Assembly (NCBI GenBank): GCA_030141605.1
Contig: JAQGDQ010000056.1
Coordinates: forward strand, 374,001-434,000
Direction: 5' to 3'
Origin: Tubiluchus corallicola
Taxonomy: Eukaryota > Priapulida > Priapulimorpha > Priapulimorphida > Tubiluchidae
Length of the DNA: 60,000 nucleotides
Part shown: in pieces, positions 34,985 through 46,469 of the stretch
How the letters are laid out: every line of letters begins with the position of its first letter
Position numbering within the stretch: position 1 is the stretch's first letter
Notes under the pieces: generated by a model
The model's database searches: none
Seen by the model: the letters and a program-made list of their open reading frames with translations, nothing else
What the model was told of the DNA's origin: nothing
Position numbers and translations under genes: made by a program

Positions 34985-35039
34985 TCTTGCTTAACAAACG
35001 TAGTACAGGTCTAGCAACGTTGAGGACCTAGGAACAAAG
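34985..35039 (+). other. Probable 5' UTR exon of the glycine-rich secreted protein gene
   Basis: Short segment downstream of the TATA box that ends at a consensus donor, caaag/gtaaga. It has no ATG. It pairs naturally with the acceptor tacctag at 36561-36567, just 6 bases upstream of the coding ATG. The start coordinate is estimated. Confidence 0.55.
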
Positions 35040-36567
35040 GTAAGACAATGCCATTTTTGTACTTAAAAACACTTTCTATATAATTACTAGGTCCTCTCTA
35101 TAGTAAAGAATTGTATATTAAACAAACGCCAGAGGTTACTATTTGGATAACGACAGACCATCGGTAAGCAAACGGTTTAGCTATACTCATTCATTTGATC
35201 AGATGTATAATTAATTTTTATCAGGTGTATTAATTTGAAACAGGTTGTTCGATGAACTTTTAATTACAAGTTACTGTCTTACATTTTTTAAATTGTAAAC
35301 TTACATTGTCAACTGAATGTATCTATCGCGTAAGGAACGAGCTATTTATGCAGGTAGTCAGAGCGTAGCGCAAATGCAAAAATCTCTGATATAGTTTAAC
35401 GATATACTACAGCTGTCTGTAATTAATATCTCGTTAATGAACCATGTTGGATTGCCTTTATTAGACGCTGTTTTCTGAAAAGCGCAGCTTCACCTTCAGG
35501 CTTTCCTTTAAAACAGTTTCTACAGTTAATACCAATTATCAAGCTTTCTTCTTTCGTCAACATAAAATAAATTGACTGGGCTAAAGTATCATCTGGCTAA
35601 CCACTTACTGTCGTCTAAATTCAAAACAAGTATGTTGCTTTGTTCAGGGCAATATTTTGAAAAATCTTCGTATAAAAACAGGTGGGCCAATACACAATTG
35701 TTAAACTTGTGGCCAGATATTTTATGTAGTCTAACTAGCAGAAGTTTTAGTTGCTTTTAAAAAATTTATCCAAGAAAACAGTTATTTCACATTTCTAATG
35801 TCATTTGGCATGTGTACGAAATTTAGTGCAACACAGGAAAAGGTTAATGCTTAGTACACTGTACGCTAGCATTGTTTTTTTTTGTGTTCTCATCATCTAT
35901 CTTAGATTTCGCAGTAACCCAACAGCAGGCATATATCTATAGAGCACTTTAGATTGGTAGCAGACGTGGTAATTGGACCAGCAAGCAATGTGAATATTCG
36001 ACTGGTAGTTCAATATACACAAACCGTTTTTGCCACTTTGATATATTCCTGCAAGTTCTGCTGAAAATACGATACTGGCTCTAATTATATTAGCTAGACC
36101 CATATATTAAAATATATTTCATCACATCATTAAAATAGTCATCATCATCATCATCACTGCCGCCTCCTCCACCGCCACCATCAACATCATCGCCATTGCT
36201 ATTAATATCATCAGCCACGTGTCAGTAACAGCAGCAGAGCTCGCAGAAGAAACACGAGTGGCAGCAGCAGCAGCACGTGTTCTTTTAGTTTTTAATAATA
36301 TCTATTAGTGGTCACATTTTCCGTACTCGGTGATCCAAATTGTTAACTGGGTGATATACAGTTTGACCAATGGAGCAAAATTTTTGACTTGTCACATTCT
36401 TTTTATTTGTTGACTTTGAACTAATTAATTTTATAATAGCTTAAGTTGTGAACAATTAATGCGATACATTTTTCTTCCGTAAAAAACTTGCTTTTTTTAA
36501 AAAGATGTTTTTCGGTTTAATTGCAACTACTTTTCCTTAATCTTTCTTTATTTTCTATATTACCTAG
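35040..36567. other. Intron in the 5' UTR of the glycine-rich gene
   Basis: About 1.5 kb with gtaaga donor and tacctag acceptor. 36137-36270 holds CAT, CCG and CAG triplets. Otherwise AT-rich with nothing recognised. Confidence 0.5.
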
Positions 36568-36573
36568 GTCGCA

Positions 36574-37506
36574 ATGAAATATCTGCTGTTAACCGTACTT
36601 TTGGGCTGCATGGCTGGTGCCCTAGGTATGGGTAGGATGGGCTATGGTCGCGGAGGTGGACAACAATTCTCCCGGGGTGCAGCAGTTCAACAGACTAATG
36701 GCTACGGAAATGGAGGCGGATTCGGTAATGGCGGTGGATTCAATAATGGAGGTGGATTTAGCAATGGTGGTGGATACAGTAATGGTGGTGGATTTGGTAA
36801 TGGAGGTGGATTCAGCAATGGAGGTGGCTTTAGTAATGGAGGTGGGTTCGCTAATGAAGTTGGGCTAGGTAATGGTGGCGGTTTCAGCAGTGGAGGTGGA
36901 TTTGGCAGCGGAAGTAGTTTTGGCAATGGAAATGGTTTTGGTGACCTTGGAAATGGCATTGGAGGTTCTTTTACTGTAGAAAACTTTGGAGATTTTATTG
37001 ATGCTTCCTCATTTGGAATAGACCACTTCGGTCGTCTCTACATAGCTGTTGACACATTTGACTTTAATGATGCTCGCAATGCTGCTGCAGCACTTGCTCC
37101 ACGGCAGGCTGTAAACCAAGGGCAGCAGGAGCAGATTGTCATTGGTTCCCGCTTCAGATCAGGCTATGCCAAACAGAGGGAATCCAGCAGTGCCCTTCGC
37201 GAGGGATCTGGCAGCGGAGAAGCTGGTATCGAATTGACTGCATCCAGAGAAGCCTCACAAGATGCCACACAGCAGTACAGCCAAACTGCTAGTGGTGAAG
37301 GCAGCACAGAACAAGGTGCAGCCTATGCTTACCAAAGGAACCCTAACATTGCCTTTAACTCAGTGAAACTGGAATCTTTGCCTGTTCATTCAGGACCTGC
37401 GAGTCAAGTTCCCAGAAGGCAGACCAGAAGCAGAGGCTATGGACAACAGCAAAGCAGAGGCTATGGACAACAGCAGAGAAGTCAGAGTCAGGGATATGGA
37501 CGGTAA
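36574..37506 (+). CDS. Secreted glycine-rich repeat protein
   Basis: 310 residues in one exon. A clear signal peptide covers residues 1-18 (MKYLLLTVLLGCMAGALG). Residues 45-122 are 13 tandem hexapeptides of the type GNGGGF (36706-36939), the last few degenerate. Residues 130-175 form an acidic/aromatic segment with FGDFIDASSFGIDHFG and an Ala-rich run. Residues 185-265 are Ser/Glu/Gln-rich. The last 40 residues are Arg/Gln/Tyr-rich with two or three RGYGQQQ units. There are no Cys after the signal peptide. It is probably an extracellular structural protein (cuticle, adhesive, silk-like or biomineral matrix). I do not recognise a specific family, and glycine-rich composition alone is not evidence of homology. 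Its start is fixed by the signal peptide and the acceptor just upstream. Confidence 0.88.
   Translation: MKYLLLTVLLGCMAGALGMGRMGYGRGGGQQFSRGAAVQQTNGYGNGGGFGNGGGFNNGGGFSNGGGYSNGGGFGNGGGFSNGGGFSNGGGFANEVGLGNGGGFSSGGGFGSGSSFGNGNGFGDLGNGIGGSFTVENFGDFIDASSFGIDHFGRLYIAVDTFDFNDARNAAAALAPRQAVNQGQQEQIVIGSRFRSGYAKQRESSSALREGSGSGEAGIELTASREASQDATQQYSQTASGEGSTEQGAAYAYQRNPNIAFNSVKLESLPVHSGPASQVPRRQTRSRGYGQQQSRGYGQQQRSQSQGYGR
36706..36939 (+). repeat. 18-bp coding minisatellite (GNGGGF hexapeptide, 13 units)
   Basis: In-frame tandem 18-mers with consensus ggtaatggaggtggattc. Most third-position differences are synonymous. Units 9 and 11-13 carry amino-acid changes (ANEVGL, SSGGGF, GSGSSF, GNGNGF). Confidence 0.95.
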
Positions 37507-37783
37507 AGAAAAATGGGCAATAGCTGCATGGACAAAATCGAAGAAACAATGAATGATCAATTTGAAAGTGATCAAATCTAAAACAGCTAAGACCTATTTT
37601 TTCATCACAGACCAACACACAAGAAAGCTTAGTTCATGCGTCAAACGTAACAAAGAAATCAGTTATGTAAATTACTTGCTCATGACTAAGACATTACTGC
37701 TATTTAAGACTTGACCATTATCTGTGAGAGCTGACAGTCCTACGTATGTTAAGCAATTGTGACAACATTAGGCCAACTGTATG

Positions 37784-37802
37784 ATATATATATATATATA
37801 TA
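37784..37802. repeat. (AT)n microsatellite in the 3' UTR
   Basis: Run of AT dinucleotides shortly before the polyadenylation signal of the glycine-rich gene. Confidence 0.85.
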
Positions 37803-37818
37803 ATGAAATGATATAAAC

Positions 37819-37824
37819 AATAAA
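37819..37824 (+). promoter_or_regulatory. Polyadenylation signal of the glycine-rich gene
   Basis: AATAAA about 310 bases after the stop codon, following the AT repeat. Confidence 0.6.
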
Positions 37825-37843
37825 CTTGAAAATAATATGTTCA

Positions 37844-37849
37844 TTTATT
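37844..37849 (-). promoter_or_regulatory. Possible polyadenylation signal of EMC6
   Basis: AATAAA on the minus strand (tttatt on plus), only 20 bases from the opposing signal of the glycine-rich gene. If used, the two convergent transcripts would abut or overlap. Nearer minus-strand signals are possible, so this choice is uncertain. Confidence 0.3.
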
Positions 37850-38874
37850 TGTTTGACAGTATGCTAGACCAAAATTTTTACTTTCACAATAATTTATAAC
37901 ATTACAATTTTGGAAATATCAAATTTACATCACAACAAATATACATTAAATAGACCATCACAACAAAACAACAGAAATGAAAAAACTGTTTATAAAATTA
38001 ATGCTACTAAAGTAAAGTTGTAGTCAGTAGGGTCTTATCCCAGGAAACAGCTTTTTCTTTAGTTTAAAAAAAATTCTGCATCACATGAAGTAAGCTTGAC
38101 AAGCTCAAGCTTTTACCGCCTAAGCTAAAAAACTAAAAGTGCAAGTTTTACTTGACTTTGCAGTGAATATTTATATACTAATAATGGAAAAGAAACTGGT
38201 AAAATCTGGACTCTGCTTTCACACTTTGCCTGTAGCATCAAACAGAAGAAAACTACAAATAACAGCATTCTACTGTGCAGCTGTTAAATACAATTTAAAC
38301 AAATAAATTTGAAATGAAACTGCTTGGCATGCTGCAAGCTGTTGTCCTGCATTGAACAGTAAGCTCTACTTATTTTGTTGATTACTGAAGCCGCATTGGA
38401 ACATAGTTAATTATACAGAAATATTATTTCTTAAATAACCAAAAAGACTAAGCTCACATGAATAACTGAATCCACTGAAAATTTATAACTGAATTTTATA
38501 ACTGGAACTTTCTGTTATAAAAACATTGAAATGAATAATCTTAAAAGTTTCAGTTATTTCATCACAGTAGTACCAAAACACTTAGCAAAAGTGTAAATCA
38601 ACCATTCCAAAACGCAGAGCACATAACATGATAACGTGTTGCAATTAGATAGTCCCCAATGAAAAAATTAAGAAAAGTTAAAGCTAACAATACAGCATGA
38701 ACAAAATTTCACTGCGGGTTTAGTATTAGAGCTGTAAATAACTTACAACAATTGTGTTTAAAACAGAAGTACTGCCCGGTACACTTTCATTGGTTTGCTA
38801 AGATTTGTCATAAACAGAATTACCAATGCTGTAGTTTTCAAACTAAATCTTTCCATTTGGCTCACGAGATGTCA
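37850..38874. other. Probable EMC6 3' UTR / convergent intergenic DNA
   Basis: AT-rich, no coding potential recognised. Confidence 0.5.
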
Positions 38875-38925
38875 CTAGTATACATGCACCATACCGTACA
38901 GGAATGTCCAAAACAAAACATAAGT
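38875..38925 (-). CDS. EMC6: EMC6 exon 4 (C-terminal membrane segment)
   Basis: Minus-strand acceptor gtcttcag, phase 0. Encodes [16 protein letters not shown] and TAG (38877-38875), identical to what I recall of the human C-terminus. Confidence 0.97.
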   Translation of the reverse strand, partial: TYVLFWTFLYGMVHVY

Positions 38926-41900
38926 CTGAAGACTACAGTTAAGGCATATATTTAATTTATTTTGGAAAATGTGTGAAAACTAATGTATTGACTGAGGTGT
39001 CTGAGCTAAAAACCACATTATTAAACAAAAAATTGCCGAAATTCAAGTAAGGATACAAACAATCCACCAAAGATTCCACTGGTTAAAAGGGTAGAACGAG
39101 ATGTAAAGTACTTATTCCAGGTTCGCCCAGCTTTTAGTAATAATGTTATCTAAAATAACAGAGTTAAACAAAAATGTATCATTTTAAACTACATTAACCT
39201 GCATTAAGATGCTGTATTAATTAACTTACAAATAATAAAAGGCTTTAACAAATTTGCTGACTTTCTAGTTAACATAACCAGGAAAAACAATTTAATTTGC
39301 TACATTCACTCAATCACAGCATTGATTATATAAATATTGTGCCATGCGATTTTAAAATAAGATTGAAAGATTTCTGTTATCGTTGGATGTGTATCATCAG
39401 GAATGGGAAGATTCTAGATTTGTAACACAGATTAATTAAAGCCAAAATAATACACTCAGAAGTGGTGCTGACCAGCCATTGGCATAGCGGTGTCTATGTC
39501 TAGTTTTCTGCTGGATTACTAATGCATTTACCTGTCTTGAAGGTATGGCTGTTTTTGTTTTACTTTAACGCAGTAAATAATACACAGACAGTACAATTAC
39601 CTGCAGGATAAGCGGAATTGATGTTTCCTGATTTTTCTATTAATCAAATTACTCAAAGCAGTAGCCGCAGGGTAGCAGCATAGCCACTCTTGCAAGCGTA
39701 TTTATCTCCTTTTGTCACTAGAAGTATGTTGCTTGTTAATTTCAGTGGCAGCATGCCAGAGAAGTGAAGCAATTAAATGAAAACAAAATGTAACTACACA
39801 ACATTTAGTTCAGCCAAATTATACTTGTAAGCTTCTCAGCACAAAAGCCTTAAAAATGCTAAATAAATATAATTCTATTAACGCTAATAAATTAATAATA
39901 TCATTTTTATCCATGGATGCAGAGCAGAACAGATTTTTGGAAGCTAAGGTTATGTATCCACTAAGTCCGCACAGACACATACACAAACAGATATTTTCCA
40001 TCAAACACATATGCAATGCAAAAAGCGTCAATGCAAAAGTGAATTGTGGCTGTAGTTGTAGAAATGGTTAGCATTTCTTGACCTAAAAAAATTGCAGTGG
40101 TTCTTTAATAGGAGGTATCTGGAATGTACGAAACATTACCATTTATTTCCAGAATGAAAAGAAATGCATAATTAATTAATTAATAATTAATTACTACCTT
40201 CCAGATCGTATTGGATTTAAGTTAAATGATTTACAAAAAGCAACTCGTAATTCAGTTAGTGCAGAAGAATACTAAATGCTGCATTAAGTGTTTTAAATTA
40301 CCTTAGTTTTCCTTACTTTACATTATTTTAAGTCACAATAGGCTTGTCATTAAATATTGGATATTAGGGTTAATTGGCTATTGTTTAAGTATTGATTCAG
40401 TTTTATTTTTCATGCACATCTTGTGCATGTAAAGTGATAGGAATAACATATGGTAAAAGTTACTTTAAATGCTGAGCAGTGGACAAGTACAAATATTTTA
40501 AGCACAAGAGGAGTTAGACTATATACAAGTGCATATTACATTAGCCATTGAAAACCTGCCAATCTGACTCATTTCTCATAACTGACCAATTTAACTTAAG
40601 TGTCAATACTTACTAGTTAATTTTTATTAATTATATAATTTTAAAGTGGCCTTTTCATCTCAGTAAATCTTCTGCATAGCCTGTTAATATAGTTGATATA
40701 TATTAAAATATTACAATTCACCACAAAACTGAATTAACCAGCCAAGAAATGTCTAAAAATAAAATCTGCTGCGTTAATCAAATAGGTCTAGACTCATTAT
40801 TTATTGTTGCATTGTACAATCTCAGTAGCAAATCTGGAAGTTTCTGTCCAGGAAAAACTTGTCACGACAGAGTTTTTGTGCATCTGTGCAGTTCCATGGC
40901 TTTCTCCGTGGAAGCAGTGGATACGGCATGCATTCAAATGTATGAAAATTACAATGGTAGAAATTTTCTACTGAAAATGGATGGAGAAACCCAAGGCAGG
41001 TAACAATTAAGAAACTTCAACTTTTTATTTTCATAACGTTCTGCAACATTGGAGAAAAACATACATACCGACAAAGCCATAGCTGTGACTAAGTAAAAAA
41101 TGAATCCATAGAGACCAGTCAAGCCCAGGATACCAGCCGTACAACCTGAAAGCGCTGAAAGTGATGTTCTGCAATAGTCGATGACTGATGCATTGTTTCT
41201 TATTGCCATTACATTATAGGCAATATCTGAAGGAATAAAAAGTACCGAGTCAGCGATTTGTTAGTAGCTGTCTGGACTTAATACTCGCTCTGGGCTGTTT
41301 CACGCCCCCTCCCCCCACAAATAATTGTTTGGCTGTGAATCACTGAATGGTTCATCTGTGATGCAATATGGAATGTATAATTATTTTTTATGACTACTGA
41401 GTTACAAGGTCTGTATGTATAATGAATTAAAATGTCTGGGGCATCAGACAGCAGTTCATAGGTAGCTCTGCATTGCTTTTATTTTTCGACTAATTACAAA
41501 ATAGCAGGCCTACAGTCTTATTATTAAAAACCTTAATGCTAAGAAAAAAGCTATGGATATTTCCTAAATTTGCCCTAAAACGTAATACATAAAGTACATA
41601 CACGCAAGAGTATTTGCATAAAGAATACAGCATTGCAGTACTTCATGATTACAGACCAATATATGGAAGTTTTAATGATACAAAACTGTGACATAAGAAT
41701 TAAAACAGAATCCGGAATAAAAATAAGGTGCCCTTGATTATAAGCTGCACCAAGCATGAGTAAAAATGTAATCAATGTAATAATATAATTAAGAAAATAA
41801 TACTTTGTCGTGTTAGTGAGTAATTTAGAGACCAAGATATCACATTTTAACTTAAGGCGGTGAAAATAGTAGATACATGTTAAGTGTTTGATATGCGACT

Positions 41901-42292
41901 GTTAATAATGCTAGTAATTTATCACAGATAAAAAAAACTAACATTTGGTAGTAGGGTTTTAAAGAAACATGTGAAAATACTAAGTTAAAGTTTTAATGGT
42001 ACATATAAAAATTGACAAAGCAAACAGAAACTGACATCACATAATTAAGACTATCAATACTAATTACACATTACCCTATCACAATACATATAAAAATCAT
42101 TCATTGAAAGAATCTCAACCATTTGTATACTCATTGTCTGGGTATTATGTTAAGCAATTTCCAAGAGATGCACAATATGAAATAAATGTCACTGTAAGGC
42201 AAACTGTATATTGTTGCCACTGCAAAAATAAGTAATTTAAAAGAATAACCTGGTTTTTGACGCTTACTCCTTCCCGCACTGGCAGCAGCCAT
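38875..42292 (-). CDS. EMC6: EMC6 (ER membrane protein complex subunit 6 / TMEM93), spliced gene model
   Basis: Join on the minus strand of 42292-42250, 41226-41069, 39149-39057 and 38925-38875. Phases fit (1, 0, 0) and the product is 114 residues (human 110). EMC6 is a small membrane subunit of the EMC insertase, which inserts tail-anchored and multipass proteins into the ER membrane. The N-terminus is hydrophilic and variable. [41 protein letters not shown] and [16 protein letters not shown] are near-identical to the human protein. There are three hydrophobic segments. The identification rests on long conserved stretches in every exon except the first. Confidence 0.97.
38926..39056. other. 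EMC6 intron 3
   Basis: 131-bp minus-strand intron with gtatcc donor and cttcag acceptor. Unusually short for this window. Confidence 0.9.
39057..39149 (-). CDS. EMC6: EMC6 exon 3
   Basis: 93 nt, phase 0 to 0, acceptor gttattttag, donor tttgtatcc. Encodes [18 protein letters not shown] followed by [24 protein letters not shown] and the GG-F block match the family. Confidence 0.97.
39150..41068. other. EMC6 intron 2
   Basis: About 1.9 kb. AT-rich, with short ORFs on both strands that resemble nothing known. Confidence 0.85.
41069..41226 (-). CDS. EMC6: EMC6 exon 2 (core membrane region)
   Basis: 158 nt. Acceptor attccttcag enters in phase 1, and donor tcg/gtatgt leaves in phase 0. Encodes [20 protein letters not shown] then [20 protein letters not shown] and [12 protein letters not shown]. 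The [30 protein letters not shown] signature is diagnostic. An internal in-frame Met could be mistaken for the start, but exon 1 supplies a better one. Confidence 0.98.
41227..42249. other. EMC6 intron 1
   Basis: About 1.0 kb, AT-rich. No other feature recognised. Confidence 0.8.
42250..42292 (-). CDS. EMC6: EMC6 exon 1 (start codon)
   Basis: ATG at 42292-42290 in a favourable context, encoding [14 protein letters not shown] and the first base of an Asp codon. Donor ccag/gttatt. The MAA- start and phase-1 donor match the family N-terminus and the phase-1 acceptor of exon 2. Too short to appear as an ORF. Confidence 0.85.
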
Positions 42293-42578
42293 TATTGCAA
42301 ACTAAACCATGCAAAACTGGTCGTCCATTTCAGCACCAAGTTGGCAACTCATTTCAATCTGTTTACTACATGAACACATGTTAAATGCATTAGTTGCTAA
42401 ACTATCATTTTTGTACCTATTTCTCTAGCTTCATTTATAGTTTCTTTACAATTGTTGCAAAATCATAGCAATGACAACTCAAGGCACCAGAAAGGCGGGA
42501 ACATGAATGCATGTCAATAGAAATAGAATTCATATAAATAATTAATTTACTCTAGATAAGAAGTATCTGTTTTTGTTC

Positions 42579-43804
42579 AGCACTCTTTTGTAATTCAGGT
42601 CCCGCGCGATTTTTGCCGAGCGATTGCCAATTTCAATATGATTGCTTAGCGCAATATAACGATCTGAGCTGCACATAGGTAATGATGATTGATCAGCCCC
42701 TGAGTTTCACTTATGGCGAAATAAGTTTATGAAATAATACTATTAATAAAACGTAAAGTCTATTAAGTTTACCATTTGTTTTTATAAAAAACAAGAAATT
42801 GACATTTGACCTAATTTTTGAAACACTCTGATATCGCATAAAATGTATTTTAACCTGAATAAATAATTAAATTACTACAAACAGTGTTAAGCATTTTTGT
42901 TTCCAGAAGTGTGTTCATGTTCAAATAGCTAAGTAGTTTTTCATAATAACAATTATTACTATTCAGCATTATTATTAATAACTAAGGGCGCCACAGTTAG
43001 ATTTTAATTTCCACAGCCGTCATGTTAATAAACATTTCGTTTACTTATCTTTGAACTCTTCATACCTAATTTTTAATGTTATGCTCCCAGACGATTTTTT
43101 TGAGTCTCGCGCTTTGTCTCAGCAGGTTGTTTACATTAAATTTTAGTGGAGGGTGGACTGAACGTATACATAACAAGTAAATTTACATTGACGTTGGCGT
43201 GGGTTGGATACAAATTAAAATAATTACATAGCAGTTAATTTAGGTTAAGAAAGATAACGGGAAATGTGTAAGCTTTTGAGTGGATGCTATAACATTTTTA
43301 TTTTGCTGCTCAGTGCAGTGGCAAAAACGATTAATCCTTTGTTGAAACAAACAGTAGTCTAACTCAGTAGGCTAGCGGGTCCATTGAGCAATCAATTAAC
43401 GTCAGCCCTTGCAAAAGAGTAGAGCTACCTATTATTCAGTAACAGGCCTGTTAGTGTCAATTGCCATGAATACTTGCTTTTCATAGATGATACAACTTGC
43501 ATTTTTACCAAACCAGCCCTTTTTAGGGCTTGGTCCTAATAGGGCCAACAAAAACGTTTTGACTGAATAAAGTCATGTTTATCATTTTTACTGTTTCAGC
43601 GTTATTTCAATATTTATTAAATAAATAACATGCATTTTCACAGTATTTTATACCCAAAGTCACAAACGTACTAGGCATAGAAACGCTGACGGTCCACGAG
43701 CAATCGTGAGAGCAGTGCAGATTGTCATATTGCGCTAAGCAATCATATCTATTTGGTCATCGCTCGGCGAAAATCGAGCAGTACCTGAATTCTAAAAGAG
43801 TGAC
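42579..43804. mobile_element. Non-autonomous hAT-like DNA transposon (about 1.2 kb)
   Basis: Inverted ends of about 78 bp at 42581-42658 and 43724-43802. Both carry cactctttt..aattcaggt, then cgccgagcgat and atgattgcttagcgcaatat in the left orientation. The flanks share TTTTGTTC (42571-42578 and 43805-43812), a candidate 8-bp target-site duplication typical of hAT elements, although the two bases between flank and TIR do not match perfectly. The interior has no transposase-like frame. The left end lies under 300 bp upstream of the EMC6 start codon. Confidence 0.75.
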
Positions 43805-44399
43805 TTTTGTTCTTGAATTAAGCAAAGTTGCGTTTTTCAGGAAGTCGATTTTTAGCGGCTTAAACAGATACAAGGCCCGATCGAGGAATGAACTACTCTA
43901 TAAGCAGCATTCTTCACCCAGCAATGTCCAATATTATCCATAGGGAAACAATATAATTATATGAGAAACAGTAGATAAGCAAGTACAACAAATAAACGAG
44001 CATCATAGGTCTGGAATGGTGTTAGTAACCAGAAAATACAGTGCCAGAGATTATTTTCCACAGACGTAGGTAAAGATAAAATAAGCTTTGGTGAACAGAT
44101 TTAAACACCAAGTTGGATGCAAACAGAGTGACATCACATGCAACTTTGCAATCAAATGAGCACAACCACCCAGCCACATATGCAACTGTCCATCTATCCA
44201 AGGATTAACCTGTCTGCATATACATTGTTTGCCTGGAATGTCTACTTGCTTGTTTGTGTTTATTTATTGTTTGTTGCCGATTAATTTATTTATTTCCAAT
44301 CATACAAACCTTTCTACCTCCATTTGCGTATATCCATAAATTCCATATTTAAATTCACCTGGATCTATCTTGCTATATATCAATCTTGTGTTTGTTCAG

Positions 44400-44525
44400 T
44401 GCTGGTACTACCTACCTATATACTATACCAACCTACTTACCTACCTCATCTAACAACAGATATTCTTATATATTTATACATTTCTTCATACATTTACTTG
44501 CATACTTTTCTACCTACTTATAGCA
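44400..44525. repeat. CTAC-rich simple sequence
   Basis: Degenerate CTAC/TTAC units. A similar patch recurs at about 45045-45130. Confidence 0.6.
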
Positions 44526-44633
44526 TGCTGTCTGGTCTCAGTAAGCACCTAAACACTGATGGAAAATTACCATTCTTTGGACGTCTATTTAGACATATCA
44601 TTTATGATGGTTTTAGGGGCAGAAGTCTTGTGT

Positions 44634-44731
44634 ATACTGAGTGTAACATAAACTATAGTTGAAACAAATAAACAAAACTCATATACTGAGTGTAACATAA
44701 ACTATAGTTGAAACAAATAAACAAAACTCAC
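44634..44731. repeat. Perfect 49-bp tandem duplication
   Basis: atactgagtgtaacataaac begins at 44634 and again at 44683, and the copies are essentially identical through caaaactca. Confidence 0.95.
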
Positions 44732-46469
44732 CTACTATGTGCAAGCTTCAGTATGTCCAGTCTAATGCACGCTAGTGTACATAGTTGTAGTGTTTATTGC
44801 AAGTGATCACGTCAACAAAATTTATTGTGTTACACATGGTGGTTGCAAGTTCTATGAAATTCTATATCTAACCACATAATTCTTACTCAGTTGTTCCCAG
44901 TGAGAAAACTGAAACCCTAGTTTATACAGCTTAGCAGCGATGCTTTCACAGGAATTCAAAACGTGTCTAAATGTTACAGTTTCAAGTTTAATCAATGATT
45001 ACCAGTCTTGAAGTTTTCATGTCGGCTATCAAAGGAAGTAGATTTATTTACCTACCTACCCACTGACTTACCTACCAATCTATCTGCTCATTTACCTACG
45101 TGTGCATACCTACCTATACCTGCCTACTCATTGGGTTGAACATGCCGAGTTGGTATAATTGCTTATTCACTTAATGTAATTTAGATAATTAGTTAATCAA
45201 TTAAGTTATACGTTTACTTGCAAAATGGATAGATTTACTTTTATTTCAAATTTGCTTTGCTTTAGGTGTATAAAATTCAGATATTATAAAACACAAACGA
45301 ATATTATTATAAATTCCGTGTCACCGTACATTAATTACATGTACAAAACTTACAAAGAAAGCAAAGGATGGGGTGGCTAAGGACCAGATGGCCACCAAAA
45401 CAGCCATCCCAAGAGATATCACCGAGGTATCAAATTTTATTAGAAAAAAGAAGTATTATTAATATTAATTAATCAATATAATATTATGTACTAATTTTTG
45501 GAAAAGGCAAAGACGAGAGAGAGAGCCGTTTACTGGCACGTCGTCGCGATTGCTCATTTCAGTTAGCAAAAATAGTTCTTACTGCCAATTTAATCAAAGA
45601 CCAAGATCGCCATAGCGCAGACTCTCGCAGTGTAAGAATTTCTAGGAAAGGATTTTTAGAATAAAGGAAGCTAAAAATTGCAAAGTCATTCAAGTTCAGA
45701 CTGTAAGTAGTTTCCTGTAGAAAAACTGGTAATAGTTCATAATATTCCTTGTCTTAGCTTCTAAAATATATGTGCACGCTACTTTTGTACCAGTTTCATA
45801 GTGAAGTACGTCATTTCTGTCTCTCCAAATTCAGTTCTACGCCTTGACCCTCGACTGTCCCTTTTATCACAGGTCTAGAATTTAGACTCTGGAAGTTATT
45901 CATCCGGATTTCTATGCTTAGGGAAGAATAGTTCCTGACCGGGAGGTATTCGGGGCGTATTTACCAATAATACTTAATAGGCTAACTTTGCTGTTTGCAC
46001 TTTTATTTTTAAATTGTAGTTATTGGTGTAAATGACTGCCATCAATGCAGAAATACTACAAATTGATTATATGTGTGCTTGCAGACTAAAACCGTCCATA
46101 AGTCAGCAAAGTAGAATGCACCAAAAATTTGGTTAAATATCAATTTTTTGCTTTTTATAAAAGCAAATGCTAAAATACATTGGGCTTTTATATTCTAGCA
46201 TCAAATTATCTAGGAAATGTTCAAATAATACAAGAAATCTAATTTTTTAACATCATACCCACTTTTCTGGCTAGAAACTAATACTGCTGGGGCTTTGACG
46301 GAAAATTAAGCCTACTACTGAAGGTCACAGAAGAACACAAATTATAAAAGAATCCATTATTTGAAGAGTGATCCCACCGAAACTACCATTTACGAAGTAA
46401 CGTTTTTCGGCTTGCATTCCTGACATCCTGCAAAGCGTAAATACAGGAATTTGTATCCATGAACTGAGC

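Noticed and set aside
36702-36959. Minus-strand Pro/Leu-rich 85-codon ORF and a plus-strand alternative frame over the glycine repeats
   Set aside because: Shadows of the 18-bp coding repeat of the secreted protein gene.
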